This document shows, piece after piece, positions 1-8,176 of a stretch of DNA of 64,000 nt. The notes under the pieces were generated by a model, which was not told where the DNA came from, searched no databases, and was given only the letters and a program-made list of their open reading frames with translations. Source of the DNA: Caulobacteraceae bacterium (GTDB lineage: Bacteria > Pseudomonadota > Alphaproteobacteria > Caulobacterales > Aquidulcibacteraceae); the NCBI GenBank assembly GCA_016703335.1, contig JADJCG010000011.1:78712-142711 (forward strand), written 5' to 3'. Each line of letters begins with the position of its first letter. Position 1 is the stretch's first letter. Position numbers and translations under genes: made by a program.

Positions 1-1809
1 CTTTTCAGCGGGCGCGACGCGCGCCTGGGACGGGATGTCTAACGCTGCGGCCAATGAGGTGACCGGCGTTGCATGGTCCCCCGACAACATCTCGACGCTC
101 AATCTGTCCTGCTTCAGCGCGCGTATCGCAGCATCCACATCGGGCCGCAGCACGGCTTTGAACGCAAAGCGCGCAAGCACCGCTCCGTTCTGCGTAAAGA
201 CCACGGCGCCGTCGTCTGGCGCCTCCGCATTCCCGCTCGCCCAAGCCTGTTGACCAAGCCTATAGGTTGCGCCTCCAGCGCGTCCCTCGACGCCAGCGCC
301 TGCATCCTCGCGCAACGCCTCAAACTCAATATGCGCTGGCGGCGCGTAATGGGCGATGGCGCGTGCATACGGATGCTTCGAATGAGCGGCGAGCGCAGCG
401 GCAATGCCCGGCGACTCCCCTGTCATTGCTTCACAGAACGCGATAGCCGGCGCGTCCAGCGTGAGAGTACCCGTCTTGTCGAAGATGACGGCGTTGATCT
501 CCGCGAGGCGTTCGAGAGCGGCGCCGTCTTTGACCATAACGCCGGCCGCGAACAAGCGGCGCGCAGCCGCGACATGGACCATCGGCACAGCAAGACCGAG
601 AGCACAAGGACAGGTAATGATCAGCACAGCCACCGCAACGGTGAGAGCGTGATGGAAATCCCCGTTGAGGCTCCACCAGCCGAGTAGCGTCGCGAGCGCG
701 GCCAAGTGGACAACCGGCGCATAGAGGCGCGCGGCGCGGTCGGCGATGCGGCGATAGAAAGAACGACCGGATTCAGCCGCTTCCATCATCCGCATCATCT
801 CGGCCAGGAAGGATTCATGGACGGCGGCGGTCGCCTCGACGGTGAGCGCCCCAGAAAGATTGAGTGCGCCTGCCACGAGGTCGTCGCCTGGCCGGGCCGT
901 GACGGGCGCGCTCTCGCCCGTTAGCAGCGAGAGGTCGATGGACGAGGCGCCGGCAATGACGCGCGCATTGACCGGAATGCGTTCACCGGCCGCGATCGAC
1001 AAGACCATGCCGGGTTGGATGTGTTCAACCGGGACATAGGCGCGCACGCCGTCTTCGCCGATGACAGTGGCGCTGCGTGCAGCGAGGCGCGCGAGGCCCA
1101 ATACAGCCGAGCGGGCCCGTTCGCGCATCAGGTGATCGAGTGTGCGGCCTGTCAGCAGAAAGAATATCAGCGTCACGGCCGCATCGAAATAGGCATGCTG
1201 GCCGTGGGTAATGGTCTCATAGAGACTGAGACCGAAGGCTGTCAGCACGCCGATTGAGATCGGCACGTCCATATTGGTTTGGCCATGCCGCAGCACGCGC
1301 CACGCCGAACGGAAGAACACCCGTCCTGAATAGGCCAACGTCGGCAGCGCAATCAGTGCGGATAGCCAGTGGAAAATCTGGCGGGTTGATGCATCCGCGC
1401 CTGACCACACCGAGACCGAGAGCAGCATGATGTTCATGGCGCCGAAGCCAGCAACCGCGAGTGCGCGCAGCAATTCGCTCCGTGCGTCGTCGCGGTCATC
1501 GCTCCCCTTTTCCTGCGCATGCGCGCTGAAGCCGAGCGCCGCGAGCGTTTCGATGAGCGGCGGCGGCGTGGAGGTTCGCCAGCGGACTCGCACGCGCTTG
1601 GTCGAGAGATTGACGCGCGCCTCCGTGATATCCGGGAGATTTTTCAGCGCCCGTTCGATTCGGGCGATGCAACCGGCGCAGTGGATTTCCGGGACAACGA
1701 GTTCGGCTTCGCGCTCGCCGCCGGCTATGGGAACGCTGGCGAGCACAAGCTCGGCTGCAGCCCGATCAAGCCCCCGCAAACTTGTGTCGGCTTCAGTTTG
1801 CGAGCGCAC
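1..1809 (-). CDS. ccoI: Copper-translocating P-type ATPase FixI/CcoI, 3' end outside window
   Basis: P1B-type ATPase that exports copper for assembly of the cbb3 oxidase encoded just upstream. Reading from the GTG at 1809 gives 603 residues with no stop before the window edge, so the hydrolase C-terminus is missing. Visible motifs are an N-terminal metal-binding CAGC (residues about 44-47), the CPC transmembrane metal site (400-402, context ITCPCALGLAVP) and the phosphorylation motif DKTGTLT (D444). All three are in the same frame. The start overlaps the end of the DUF2189 gene by 17 bp, which supports translational coupling. Alternative: a generic CopA. The cco context and single N-terminal CxxC favour FixI/CcoI. 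Confidence 0.93.
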   Translation of the reverse strand, partial: MRSQTEADTSLRGLDRAAAELVLASVPIAGGEREAELVVPEIHCAGCIARIERALKNLPDITEARVNLSTKRVRVRWRTSTPPPLIETLAALGFSAHAQEKGSDDRDDARSELLRALAVAGFGAMNIMLLSVSVWSGADASTRQIFHWLSALIALPTLAYSGRVFFRSAWRVLRHGQTNMDVPISIGVLTAFGLSLYETITHGQHAYFDAAVTLIFFLLTGRTLDHLMRERARSAVLGLARLAARSATVIGEDGVRAYVPVEHIQPGMVLSIAAGERIPVNARVIAGASSIDLSLLTGESAPVTARPGDDLVAGALNLSGALTVEATAAVHESFLAEMMRMMEAAESGRSFYRRIADRAARLYAPVVHLAALATLLGWWSLNGDFHHALTVAVAVLIITCPCALGLAVPMVHVAAARRLFAAGVMVKDGAALERLAEINAVIFDKTGTLTLDAPAIAFCEAMTGESPGIAAALAAHSKHPYARAIAHYAPPAHIEFEALREDAGAGVEGRAGGATYRLGQQAWASGNAEAPDDGAVVFTQNGAVLARFAFKAVLRPDVDAAIRALKQDRLSVEMLSGDHATPVTSLAAALDIPSQARVAPAEK

Positions 1810-2578
1810 GATAGGCATGCCAGACGCCGTGGCCGAGCACGGGGAAGACGACGATAAGGCCGAGGAAGAAGGTTGCGATGCTGAACGCAGACAGCACGCA
1901 GACGATCAAGGCCCACATGATCATCACTGGCCGATTGCCCCATACGCGCGCCATGGAAAGTCCCATGGCGGTCAGTGCATCGGTGCGTTCGGCAAGCAGC
2001 ATGGGCATCGCGAAAACGCTGATGGCGAAAGCGAAGGCGGCGAAGAGACCACCGACAGCGGTCCCGACCAGAAGCATGGCCCATCCGGTCGGCGTCGTCA
2101 GCAGCATCTCGGCGATATGGTCGATACCCGGAAAGGGTCGCACGCCGAAGAAGAGCGCATAGACGATGACGGCCGCGCGCATCCATAGAAGCGCCAGAAG
2201 ACTGAGCAGCACGCCCGCGAAGATGACCTGATAGCCCGACTGCGCCCGCACGAAGAGCATGCGGAAGAAGCGCACCTTCTCACCGGCTGCGATGCGGCGG
2301 CTCTTCTCGTAGAGGCCGATCGCGAGGATCGGGCCCACAACGAGGAAACCCGCGAGCGCCGGAAAGAGGATGTAGTCGAGGCGGAGCGCGAAGAGACCCC
2401 AGACGATCGCTGCCGAGACCGAAGCGACGAGCAAACCATAGAGCAGGCTTGCGAGTGGATTGACCCAGAAGTCGCGCCAGCCAGCGCCAAGCCAGCCGAA
2501 GGCCGCTGATACGGGCAGGTGGCGGTTGAAGTCATAGGCCGGCGGATGGCGCGGCTCGACGGCTGGCAATGACGACAT
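1793..2578 (-). CDS. DUF2189-type integral membrane protein
   Basis: 261-residue multi-spanning membrane protein of the family typically annotated DUF2189; function unknown. I chose the ATG at 2578 because a GAGGAG sequence lies about 7 bases upstream; a longer reading to 2641 has no such site. About six hydrophobic segments follow a short soluble N-terminus that begins MSSLPAVEP and has FNRHLPVSAAFGWLGAGWRDF before the first helix. It lies between the cbb3 structural genes and the copper ATPase, so a membrane role near oxidase assembly is possible. That role is inferred from position only. Confidence 0.8.
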   Translation of the reverse strand: MSSLPAVEPRHPPAYDFNRHLPVSAAFGWLGAGWRDFWVNPLASLLYGLLVASVSAAIVWGLFALRLDYILFPALAGFLVVGPILAIGLYEKSRRIAAGEKVRFFRMLFVRAQSGYQVIFAGVLLSLLALLWMRAAVIVYALFFGVRPFPGIDHIAEMLLTTPTGWAMLLVGTAVGGLFAAFAFAISVFAMPMLLAERTDALTAMGLSMARVWGNRPVMIMWALIVCVLSAFSIATFFLGLIVVFPVLGHGVWHAYRALAN

Positions 2579-2588
2579 CAGCGCCTCC

Positions 2589-2777
2589 TCATTCGGACCG
2601 GCACGCGGATTTCGCGGCGGCGTCTGCACCCTCGCGGGCATGCGCCACGCAATCGGGCTTGGTTGTCATAGCGACATAGGCGAGATGCGCGTTGGCGCCC
2701 ACGAGCAGGAGAAGGCCGGCGGCGACGGCAAGCCAGACTAAGACCGGGCGATTGCGGGCGGAGGCTTTCGCGTTCAC
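2589..2777 (-). CDS. Small single-span membrane protein of the cco operon
   Basis: 62 residues with one transmembrane helix (about residues 11-35, rich in Leu/Ala/Val), then a short tail with two cysteines (PDCVAH near residue 42 and KSACRSE at the end). The GTG start overlaps the ccoP stop (GTGA), indicating translational coupling. It occupies the position where CcoH/FixH is normally encoded but lacks the FixH domain length. Function unknown. It may be a reduced assembly factor, or an unrelated small protein with paired cysteines facing one side of the membrane. Confidence 0.7.
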   Translation of the reverse strand: MNAKASARNRPVLVWLAVAAGLLLLVGANAHLAYVAMTTKPDCVAHAREGADAAAKSACRSE

Positions 2778-3649
2778 TCGGCCCTCCGCTGTTGATCAAT
2801 CAAATACAAAGTGAGCATGCGCCGCTGCGCGAGCGTGAGGCGCGCCTCCCATGCTGGCATCTGCCCTTGCCGCCCAGACCACACGGTTTGGAACACCGAC
2901 TCTTGATCACCGCCATAGAGCCACTCGTCGTCGGTGAGGTTGGGCGCGCCCAGCTGCTGATTGCCTTCGCCGCGCGCGCCATGACAGGAGGCGCAGTTGC
3001 CGGCGAACACCTCGGCGCCCCGGGTGAGTGCGGCGCTGGGGGCGGGTGCGCGTGCGGCGAACAAGGACCGCACATAAGCGACGACCGCCCGGACGTCCTC
3101 TTGCGGCAGCAATTGATCGCGCCCGAAGGCCATCATCTGGGACATATGCGCGTCGGGGTGGCCAGAATTGACGCCCGCGCGGATCGTCTCGGCGATGGCG
3201 TCAGGCGCGCTGCCCCATAGCCACGCGTCGTCTCGGAGGTTCGGGAAACCGGGTGCGCCGCCGCCATTCTGCCCATGGCAGGCCGCGCAATTGTCGCCAA
3301 AGAGCGATGGCGCACTCTCGCGGACGCGCGTCATCAAAGCTGGGTCGGCGAGCGCTTGATCAAAGGGCATCTCTTCGAGCTTTTGGGTCCAGGCCGCGCG
3401 CCCTGCTTCCGCGCCCGCGACCTCGCGCGCGACGCTTGTGCGCTGGTCGATGCCGAGCAGCCCTTTGGTGTAGGAAAGCCCCGTCGGCCAAGCCGGCATC
3501 AAAACCCAATAAACGACCGAAAACAGAAACGCCGCGACCAAGAAGAAATACACGGGGCGTGGCACCGGCGTGTTGAGTTCCTTGATGCCGTTCCATTCAT
3601 GGCCGGTCGTTTTGTAACCGCTATGCGGATCGCGCTCGTCTACCGACAC
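2774..3649 (-). CDS. ccoP: cbb3-type cytochrome c oxidase, diheme subunit III
   Basis: 291-residue membrane-anchored diheme cytochrome c that passes electrons to CcoO and CcoN. The N-terminal segment HEWNGIKELNTPVPRP is typical of CcoP and precedes one transmembrane helix (VYFFLVAAFLFSVVYWVL). Two CxxCH heme sites follow, CAACH (about residues 119-123) and CASCH (about 218-222), each with a downstream Met ligand candidate. The start is GTG and overlaps the last 10 bases of ccoQ. The stop overlaps the next small gene. Length and architecture are normal for the family. Confidence 0.96.
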   Translation of the reverse strand: MSVDERDPHSGYKTTGHEWNGIKELNTPVPRPVYFFLVAAFLFSVVYWVLMPAWPTGLSYTKGLLGIDQRTSVAREVAGAEAGRAAWTQKLEEMPFDQALADPALMTRVRESAPSLFGDNCAACHGQNGGGAPGFPNLRDDAWLWGSAPDAIAETIRAGVNSGHPDAHMSQMMAFGRDQLLPQEDVRAVVAYVRSLFAARAPAPSAALTRGAEVFAGNCASCHGARGEGNQQLGAPNLTDDEWLYGGDQESVFQTVWSGRQGQMPAWEARLTLAQRRMLTLYLIDQQRRAE

Positions 3650-3810
3650 GGGCGGTCCCCTTCGTCTAAAATGGCGCGTGCGGCTTCGTCAAAGCGCGCC
3701 TTGTTGCGCGGCAAATAGGCGTAGATCACGACGCCAATCGACAATGCGATCAAGTAGAAGAGCCCGAAGGTTTTTGAGAAGGCGACGAGGAAGTCGTGCT
3801 CGATGGTCAT
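3640..3810 (-). CDS. ccoQ: cbb3 oxidase small subunit CcoQ/FixQ
   Basis: 56 residues beginning MTIEHDFLVAFSKTFGLFYL, with one membrane helix followed by the family-typical AYLPRNKARFDEAARAIL. CcoQ stabilises the cbb3 complex. It starts at 3810 inside the last bases of ccoO (4-bp overlap) and its TAG overlaps the ccoP start, fitting the canonical ccoNOQP order. Confidence 0.93.
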   Translation of the reverse strand: MTIEHDFLVAFSKTFGLFYLIALSIGVVIYAYLPRNKARFDEAARAILDEGDRPCR

Positions 3811-4541
3811 TCAGCGCCCTCCTCGTCGACTGGCCGGTCCGCGATCGTCGTTTGACGCCCGAGCATTTGCAGATAGGCCACGAGCGCATCCATTTCAGTG
3901 GGCGCGCCGGGTTGGCCGTCGAAGTCACGGATATTGGTCGCCTCGCCATAGCGTTCGGCGACGCTCCAGGCGCGATCCGTGTTCGGCGCGGCCTGCCCGG
4001 CCGCGTCAGCGGATGCGTTCTCGATCATGGCCTCGGTGTAGGGCACGCCCAGGGTACGCAAGCGGCGGAGGTGAAGCTGAAGGTCATCGATGCGTAGTTG
4101 ATGGCGGGAAAGCCAAGCATAGGCCGGCATCACTGATTGCGGCACGAGATCACGCGGGTTGTTCAAATGCGCCGTGTGCCAGGCGTCGGAATATTTGCCG
4201 CCCAGGCGCGCAAGGTCGGGGCCGGTGCGCTTCGATCCCCAAAGCATCGGGTGGTCGTATTGGGACTCGGCTGCGCGCGAGTAAGGCCCGTAGCGTTCGA
4301 CCTCATCGCGGAGCGTGCGGATCATCTGCGAATGGCAAGCGTTGCAGCCTTCGCGGATATAGATGTTGCGCCCGGCAAGTTCGAGCGGTGTCAAGACGCG
4401 CATATCCGGCGCCTCTTCAACGGTTTGATCGATGGTGAAGAGCGGCGCGATTTCGACGAGACCGCCGATGCTGGAGACACCGATGATGGCGAGCACGAGC
4501 GCGAGTGCTTTCTTTTCGAGTTTATAATGCAGTCCGAACAT
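3807..4541 (-). CDS. ccoO: cbb3-type cytochrome c oxidase, monoheme subunit II
   Basis: 244 residues. One N-terminal membrane anchor (about residues 10-32) leads into a periplasmic cytochrome c domain with a single CxxCH site, EGCNACHSQMIRTL (about 64-70), and a later Met-containing loop (QSVMPAYAWL) that supplies the axial ligand. It receives electrons from CcoP and passes them to CcoN. It sits 3 bases downstream of ccoN and overlaps ccoQ. Full length for the family and uninterrupted. Confidence 0.96.
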   Translation of the reverse strand: MFGLHYKLEKKALALVLAIIGVSSIGGLVEIAPLFTIDQTVEEAPDMRVLTPLELAGRNIYIREGCNACHSQMIRTLRDEVERYGPYSRAAESQYDHPMLWGSKRTGPDLARLGGKYSDAWHTAHLNNPRDLVPQSVMPAYAWLSRHQLRIDDLQLHLRRLRTLGVPYTEAMIENASADAAGQAAPNTDRAWSVAERYGEATNIRDFDGQPGAPTEMDALVAYLQMLGRQTTIADRPVDEEGAE

Positions 4542-4544
4542 CGC

Positions 4545-6198
4545 CTACCTCCCCGCCTCAAGCGCGGGACGCGGCGCCGGTTCTGGCACGTCTCCCTCAA
4601 GTACACTCGCCGCGCGTCCGGCGCGGATCGTCATCCAGATATTGTAGCAGCCGACCAGCGCGCCAATGAGGAAGAAGAGACCGCCAACCGCGCGGGCGAT
4701 GTAATACGGGTGCATCGCTTCCAGCGAGTCGACGAACGAATAAGCAAGCGTGCCGCTCTCGTTATAGGTGCGCCACATAAGGCCCTGGATGATGCCAGAG
4801 TTCCACATCGCGAAAACGTAAATGAGGGTGCCGGCGAGCGCGAGCCAGAAGTGGACTTCGACGAGACGCGGCGACCACATGGTCTTTTGTTTCCCAAAGC
4901 CAGGGCACCGAGGCGTAAATGGCGCCGAAGGTGATCATCGCGACCCAGCCGAGCGCGCCCGCATGCACGTGACCAACTGTCCAGTCGGTATAGTGCGAGA
5001 GCGCATTCACCGAGCGTATGGCCATGAACGAGCCTTCGAAGGTCGACAGCCCGTAGAACACCGCAGCCACAAACATGAAGCGAAGCGTCGCGTCATCGCG
5101 CACGCGATGCCAGGCGCCGTTCAGCGTCAGCAGCGCGTTCCCCGCTGACGCCCATGACGGCACCAGCAACATCACGGAAAAGGTCATGCCGAGCGTCTGC
5201 ACCCAATGCGGCAGCGCCGTGTAGTGCAGGTGGTGCGAACCCGCCCACATGTAGAAGAAGGTGATGCCCCAGAAACTGATGATCGAGAGCCGGTAGGAAA
5301 AGATCGGCCGCTCGGCCCGCTTCGGCAGATAATAATACATCATGCCGAGGAAGCCGGAGGTGAGGAAGAAGGCGACGGCGTTGTGGCCATACCACCATTG
5401 GGTCATGGCGTCCTGCACACCGGAGAAGAGTGAATAGCTTTTCGCCGACGCCCATGAGAGCGGCAGCGCGAGACCGTTCACGATATGCAGCACCGCGACC
5501 ACCAGAATGAAGGCGAGATAATACCAGTTCGAGACGTAGATATGCGGCTCTTTGCGGCGCGCGAGCGTGCGAAGATAGAGCACAAGATACGCGACCCAGA
5601 CGATGACGAGCCAGAGGTCAGCATACCATTCTGGCTCAGCATATTCCTTCGACTGGTTGATGCCCCAGAGATAGCCGGTGACCGCGAGCAGGCAGAAGAG
5701 GTTGTAGCCCCAGAGCACGAAGAGCGGCGACAGATGCCCGGCAAGCCGCGTGCGGCACGTGCGCTGCACGACGTAGAAGGATGTCGCGATAAGCGCGTTG
5801 CCGCCGAACCCAAAAATAACGCCGGTCGTGTGCACGGGGCGCAGGCGCCCAAAACTCGCCCATGCTTCATCGACAAAAGTGAGGTTGGGGTTGACGAGCA
5901 ACCATGCGACCCAATCGCCGACGAACATGCCGATGACGGCCCATATCATCGCGAGGATGATGCCGACCTTGACGGGCGTATCGTAATACTCGCCCGAGCG
6001 ATCTGCGGCGGGCTCTGGATCATAGTAGCGTGTGAGCACGCCAAAGAGACTGAGCAGCGCGAAGACGAGTACGAGCCAGCCGTGCCCCGCGATCGGGTCA
6101 GCGCGACCGAAGGCGGCGAGAAACAGTCCGCCGATCGCAAACACGGCAAGAAAGATCAACGCCGCCTGGCGCTGGCCTGTTGTCAGCTCGCTAGTCAT
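4545..6198 (-). CDS. ccoN: cbb3-type cytochrome c oxidase catalytic subunit, frameshifted
   Basis: Heme-copper oxidase subunit I of the high-affinity terminal oxidase. The first 440-odd residues carry the expected helices and histidine motifs (WWYGHNAVAFFL, GSHHLHYTALPHW, HVHAGALGWVAM). At about 4881-4893 the frame shifts by one base in an A-rich run (GAAACAAAA on the coding strand). Reading one A fewer joins ...SVPWLWEQK to TMWSPRLVEVHFWLALAG and continues to the normal C-terminus at 4545. No second lesion was noticed. The gene is likely intact in the cell, the shift being a probable sequencing error. The promoter region upstream carries an NsrR-like operator. Confidence 0.94.
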
Positions 6199-6256
6199 GC
6201 CCCTCGTCTCGCTTTCTGCCCCGCGTCCTCAACCTATCGTTTGTGGCCGCGCTTAT

Positions 6257-6277
6257 ACTGGTATATTACATGCCGCT
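6257..6277 (-). promoter_or_regulatory. NsrR-like operator on the ccoN promoter
   Basis: A 21-bp element that matches the perfect inverted repeat in front of the globin gene (8113-8133) at 16 of 21 positions. Conserved core on the plus strand: TGGTAT at the left, TTAC in the middle and CC-CT at the right. It lies over a predicted -10 hexamer (TAATAT, 6263-6268, minus strand). A good -35 (TTGACC, 6287-6292) lies 18 bases further upstream. The ccoN start is about 60 bases downstream. Regulation by the Rrf2/NsrR protein encoded at 8177 is inferred from the shared sequence. Confidence 0.5.
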
Positions 6278-6332
6278 TTTACGCGCGGTCAACGGGGCGC
6301 GTTAGCCGCGATGTATCGTAAAACGAAACGAC

Positions 6333-6716
6333 CTAGTCACGGCTCACCTGCTCAATTTTGAGCAGGTGATCTCTCCCGTCGGGCCCGGTCCAGGCGATGC
6401 TTTGGCCGGGGCGGAGGCCAAGCAGCATGGCGCCAACCTGTGTCAGGACAGAAATTCGGCGGGCGCTGATATCTGCCTCGTTCGGGAAGACCAAAGCGAA
6501 GTCGCGATACGCTGAGCCATCATAGTTGAACGTTACCCGGTCGTGCATGCGCACGATCTCGGGTGGCGCCTCGATCCCCACCTGCGCGCGAGTGAGTTCT
6601 TCGATGAGGGTGTGCGCGCCCGGTTCGCGGCCGAGCGCTGTATAAGCAAGGTCCAGCAAACGGTCGTGCTCATCTTGCGTTACGAAGAGCGGTGGTCTCG
6701 ATTGTAGTGTGGTCAT
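6333..6716 (-). CDS. Rnk/GreA-GreB C-terminal-like regulator
   Basis: 127 residues similar in layout to the Rnk (regulator of nucleoside diphosphate kinase) family: a short helical N-terminus (TQDEHDRLLDLAYTAL) followed by the FKBP-like GreA/GreB C-terminal fold (MHDRVTFNYDG, DISARRISVLTQVGAMLLGLRPGQSIAW). Proteins of this type bind RNA polymerase. I chose the ATG at 6716 because GGAG precedes it by about six bases; a more distal start at 6728 lacks one. It lies between the NO-defence genes and the cco operon. Its exact partner is unknown. Confidence 0.8.
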   Translation of the reverse strand: MTTLQSRPPLFVTQDEHDRLLDLAYTALGREPGAHTLIEELTRAQVGIEAPPEIVRMHDRVTFNYDGSAYRDFALVFPNEADISARRISVLTQVGAMLLGLRPGQSIAWTGPDGRDHLLKIEQVSRD

Positions 6717-6797
6717 AGCGGTCTCCATGCGCCGCGCACCGCCAGCGGCGGCGCCTGCGCGTCGTTGAGTGTGAACTAAAGAAAAGCGGAAACGATA

Positions 6798-6862
6798 AGC
6801 CCCTAGCGCTGCTGGGGCCTCCAAGCAGAACTAGGGGCTATCCGCGTGCGGGGGCACGCGGA
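6798..6862 (-). terminator. Tandem strong hairpins between the RIC and Rnk-like genes
   Basis: Two hairpins in series on the minus strand. The first has a perfect 9-bp stem (6854-6862 with 6841-6849, 4-base loop). The second pairs 6831-6839 with 6798-6806 (9 bp, AGCCCCTAG/CTAGGGGCT) and holds an inner stem built from CTGCT and AGCAG, giving a nested structure. A pyrimidine-rich stretch follows (6770-6797). This is most simply a terminator for the globin-RIC operon. It could also be a structured leader or small RNA preceding the Rnk-like gene. Confidence 0.6.
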
Positions 6863-6931
6863 AGGCGTAGGCGCGTAAGGGCGACGTTCTGCTTCATGAT
6901 GCAGGCAATGTCGGCGCCCGCAGCCAGGGAG

Positions 6932-7645
6932 TCAATCTATTTGCTTCGCTGGCATAACCATGCCGGGGCAAATGGGCAAAGCAGGCAGCTCCGTCGCAAA
7001 TTGCGGGAAGAGAACATTATTCTCCAAATGGATATGCTGCATGAGATCGTCGGCCAGCTTGCGGACGCCCGCATAAAGCGCACGCCAACTCCCGCAGGCC
7101 TCGGCCGGCAAGACACCGTTCCGATACAAGCGCTCGATCTCGCGGAGACGTTCGCCGTGATCATCGTGCTCGATGCGCATGCGTTGAATGGGATGAGCGA
7201 TGCCCGTATGCGTGCCGAGGCGCATCATCGGAAACAGCACTGCTTCTTCCTTCATCATGTGCGTCTCAAGTTCGTACGCGGCCGTGCGGAGCGCTTCGGC
7301 GAGGCCCGCCGGCACGTCCGGATGACTTGCATGCACACGTTCGACCTTCTCCGCGAGGCGGATTAGTTCGGGCAGCTCGCGGCGATGGGTTTCGTGATAG
7401 CGCTCAAGAATATGATCGATGAGCGCGCCCGGTTCTTCGGGGTAAGCACGCGGCGCCGATTGGTCGAGGGCGCGCAGTTCGGCGACGATCTGCTCAAGCG
7501 CAACGCCCGGCTCTTTAACGGCCTCCGCCAGCAAGACGTCGCCGCCGCAGCAAAAATCCATGCCGTAGCGGCGAAAGATCGCGCTCGCCCCCGGCAAGAG
7601 GACGGCGATTTCGCCAAGGGCCATGCGGTCAAGTGTCGTGTTCAT
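6932..7645 (-). CDS. ytfE: Iron-sulfur cluster repair di-iron protein (RIC/YtfE/ScdA)
   Basis: 237-residue hemerythrin-like protein that repairs iron-sulfur clusters damaged by NO or oxidants. The N-terminal ScdA domain contains the FRRYGMDFCCGGD motif. The hemerythrin region supplies the di-iron ligands in ALIDHILERYHETHRRELPEL, ETHMMKEEAVLFPMM, RIEHDDHGERL and MQHIHLENNVLFPQF. The start at 7645 lies inside the 3' end of the globin gene (17-bp overlap), so the two are translationally coupled. Regulation by NsrR through the operator at 8113 is likely, as NsrR commonly controls ytfE. Confidence 0.94.
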   Translation of the reverse strand: MNTTLDRMALGEIAVLLPGASAIFRRYGMDFCCGGDVLLAEAVKEPGVALEQIVAELRALDQSAPRAYPEEPGALIDHILERYHETHRRELPELIRLAEKVERVHASHPDVPAGLAEALRTAAYELETHMMKEEAVLFPMMRLGTHTGIAHPIQRMRIEHDDHGERLREIERLYRNGVLPAEACGSWRALYAGVRKLADDLMQHIHLENNVLFPQFATELPALPICPGMVMPAKQID

Positions 7646-8111
7646 GGGGCGTCCTTTCCTCTGTCGCGTGCAATGCAGGCAAACGCTCGTCCGTGCGGAG
7701 CATGTGACCACGTGCGCCGGCGATGCCGAGTTCCAGGCTTTGCGCGATCCGATTGGCGCGATCGATGAAGAGCGGCGCCGCGCGTCCACATACACTGCGC
7801 GCCGACGCGCCGAACAATTCGAGCCAGCGATCGAAATGGCTGGCGTCAACCGGCAGGCGCGCATGCATCGGCATCGGCTGGCCGTGATAGCGCCCGGTGC
7901 AAAGCATCACCGACGACCAGAAATCCGACATCCGCCGGAGGTGCGGCTCCCAGTCAGCAATGCGCGCCGCGAAGATCGGCCCGAGTGCCGCGTCGAGCCG
8001 CACCGCCGCATAGAAATGCCGCACCAGGCGATCGATCATGACCTCGTCAACGCCGAGCGCGACAGCGTCGGCGACGTAGTCAGGTCCCGATGGCATGGGG
8101 CGCGTGTTCAT
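7629..8111 (-). CDS. Group III truncated hemoglobin
   Basis: 160 residues of the truncated-globin fold, group III (Ctb-like). Features are LVRHFYAAVRLDAALGPIF, then the segment around ADWEPHLRRMSDFWSSVMLCTGRYHGQPMPMHARL, which carries the family's Phe-Trp-Ser pattern and the proximal-histidine region near HFDRWLELF. Members bind oxygen and NO, and in Campylobacter contribute to nitrosative stress defence. The ATG at 8111 lies 1 base from the NsrR-like operator, and the predicted -10 implies a nearly leaderless transcript. It is co-operonic with RIC. Confidence 0.9.
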   Translation of the reverse strand: MNTRPMPSGPDYVADAVALGVDEVMIDRLVRHFYAAVRLDAALGPIFAARIADWEPHLRRMSDFWSSVMLCTGRYHGQPMPMHARLPVDASHFDRWLELFGASARSVCGRAAPLFIDRANRIAQSLELGIAGARGHMLRTDERLPALHATEERTPHEHDT

Positions 8112-8112
8112 A

Positions 8113-8133
8113 AGTGGTATTTTACTTACCACT
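8113..8133 (-). promoter_or_regulatory. NsrR-like palindromic operator
   Basis: A perfect inverted repeat, AGTGGTA-N7-TACCACT, centred on base 8123. Its layout (two 10-base arms around one base, AT-rich centre) resembles the published NsrR consensus for other bacteria without matching it base for base. It covers the -10 hexamer of the globin promoter. The neighbouring gene at 8177 encodes an NsrR-type repressor, the best candidate to bind here. Confidence 0.7.
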
Positions 8134-8147
8134 AATAAATGATGCAA
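8119..8147 (-). promoter_or_regulatory. Sigma70-like promoter of the globin-RIC operon
   Basis: On the minus strand TTGCAT (8142-8147) is separated by 17 bases from TAAAAT (8119-8124). Seven bases follow before the ATG at 8111, so transcription should begin at or within a base or two of the start codon (leaderless mRNA). The -10 lies inside the inverted repeat at 8113-8133, so repressor binding would exclude RNA polymerase. Confidence 0.5.
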
Positions 8148-8176
8148 GCGAGAACGGCGGGCAGAACGACGCGCCC

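Noticed and set aside
1427..2188. Long plus-strand open frame (253 codons) across the fixI 5' end and DUF2189
   Set aside because: Composition is Arg/Ser/Ala-rich as expected for antisense of a GC-rich gene; the minus-strand genes have clear family motifs.
6279..6292. TTGACCGCGCGTAA as a possible FNR box ahead of ccoN
   Set aside because: The right half is poor, and the same TTGACC serves well as a -35 element; kept only as promoter.
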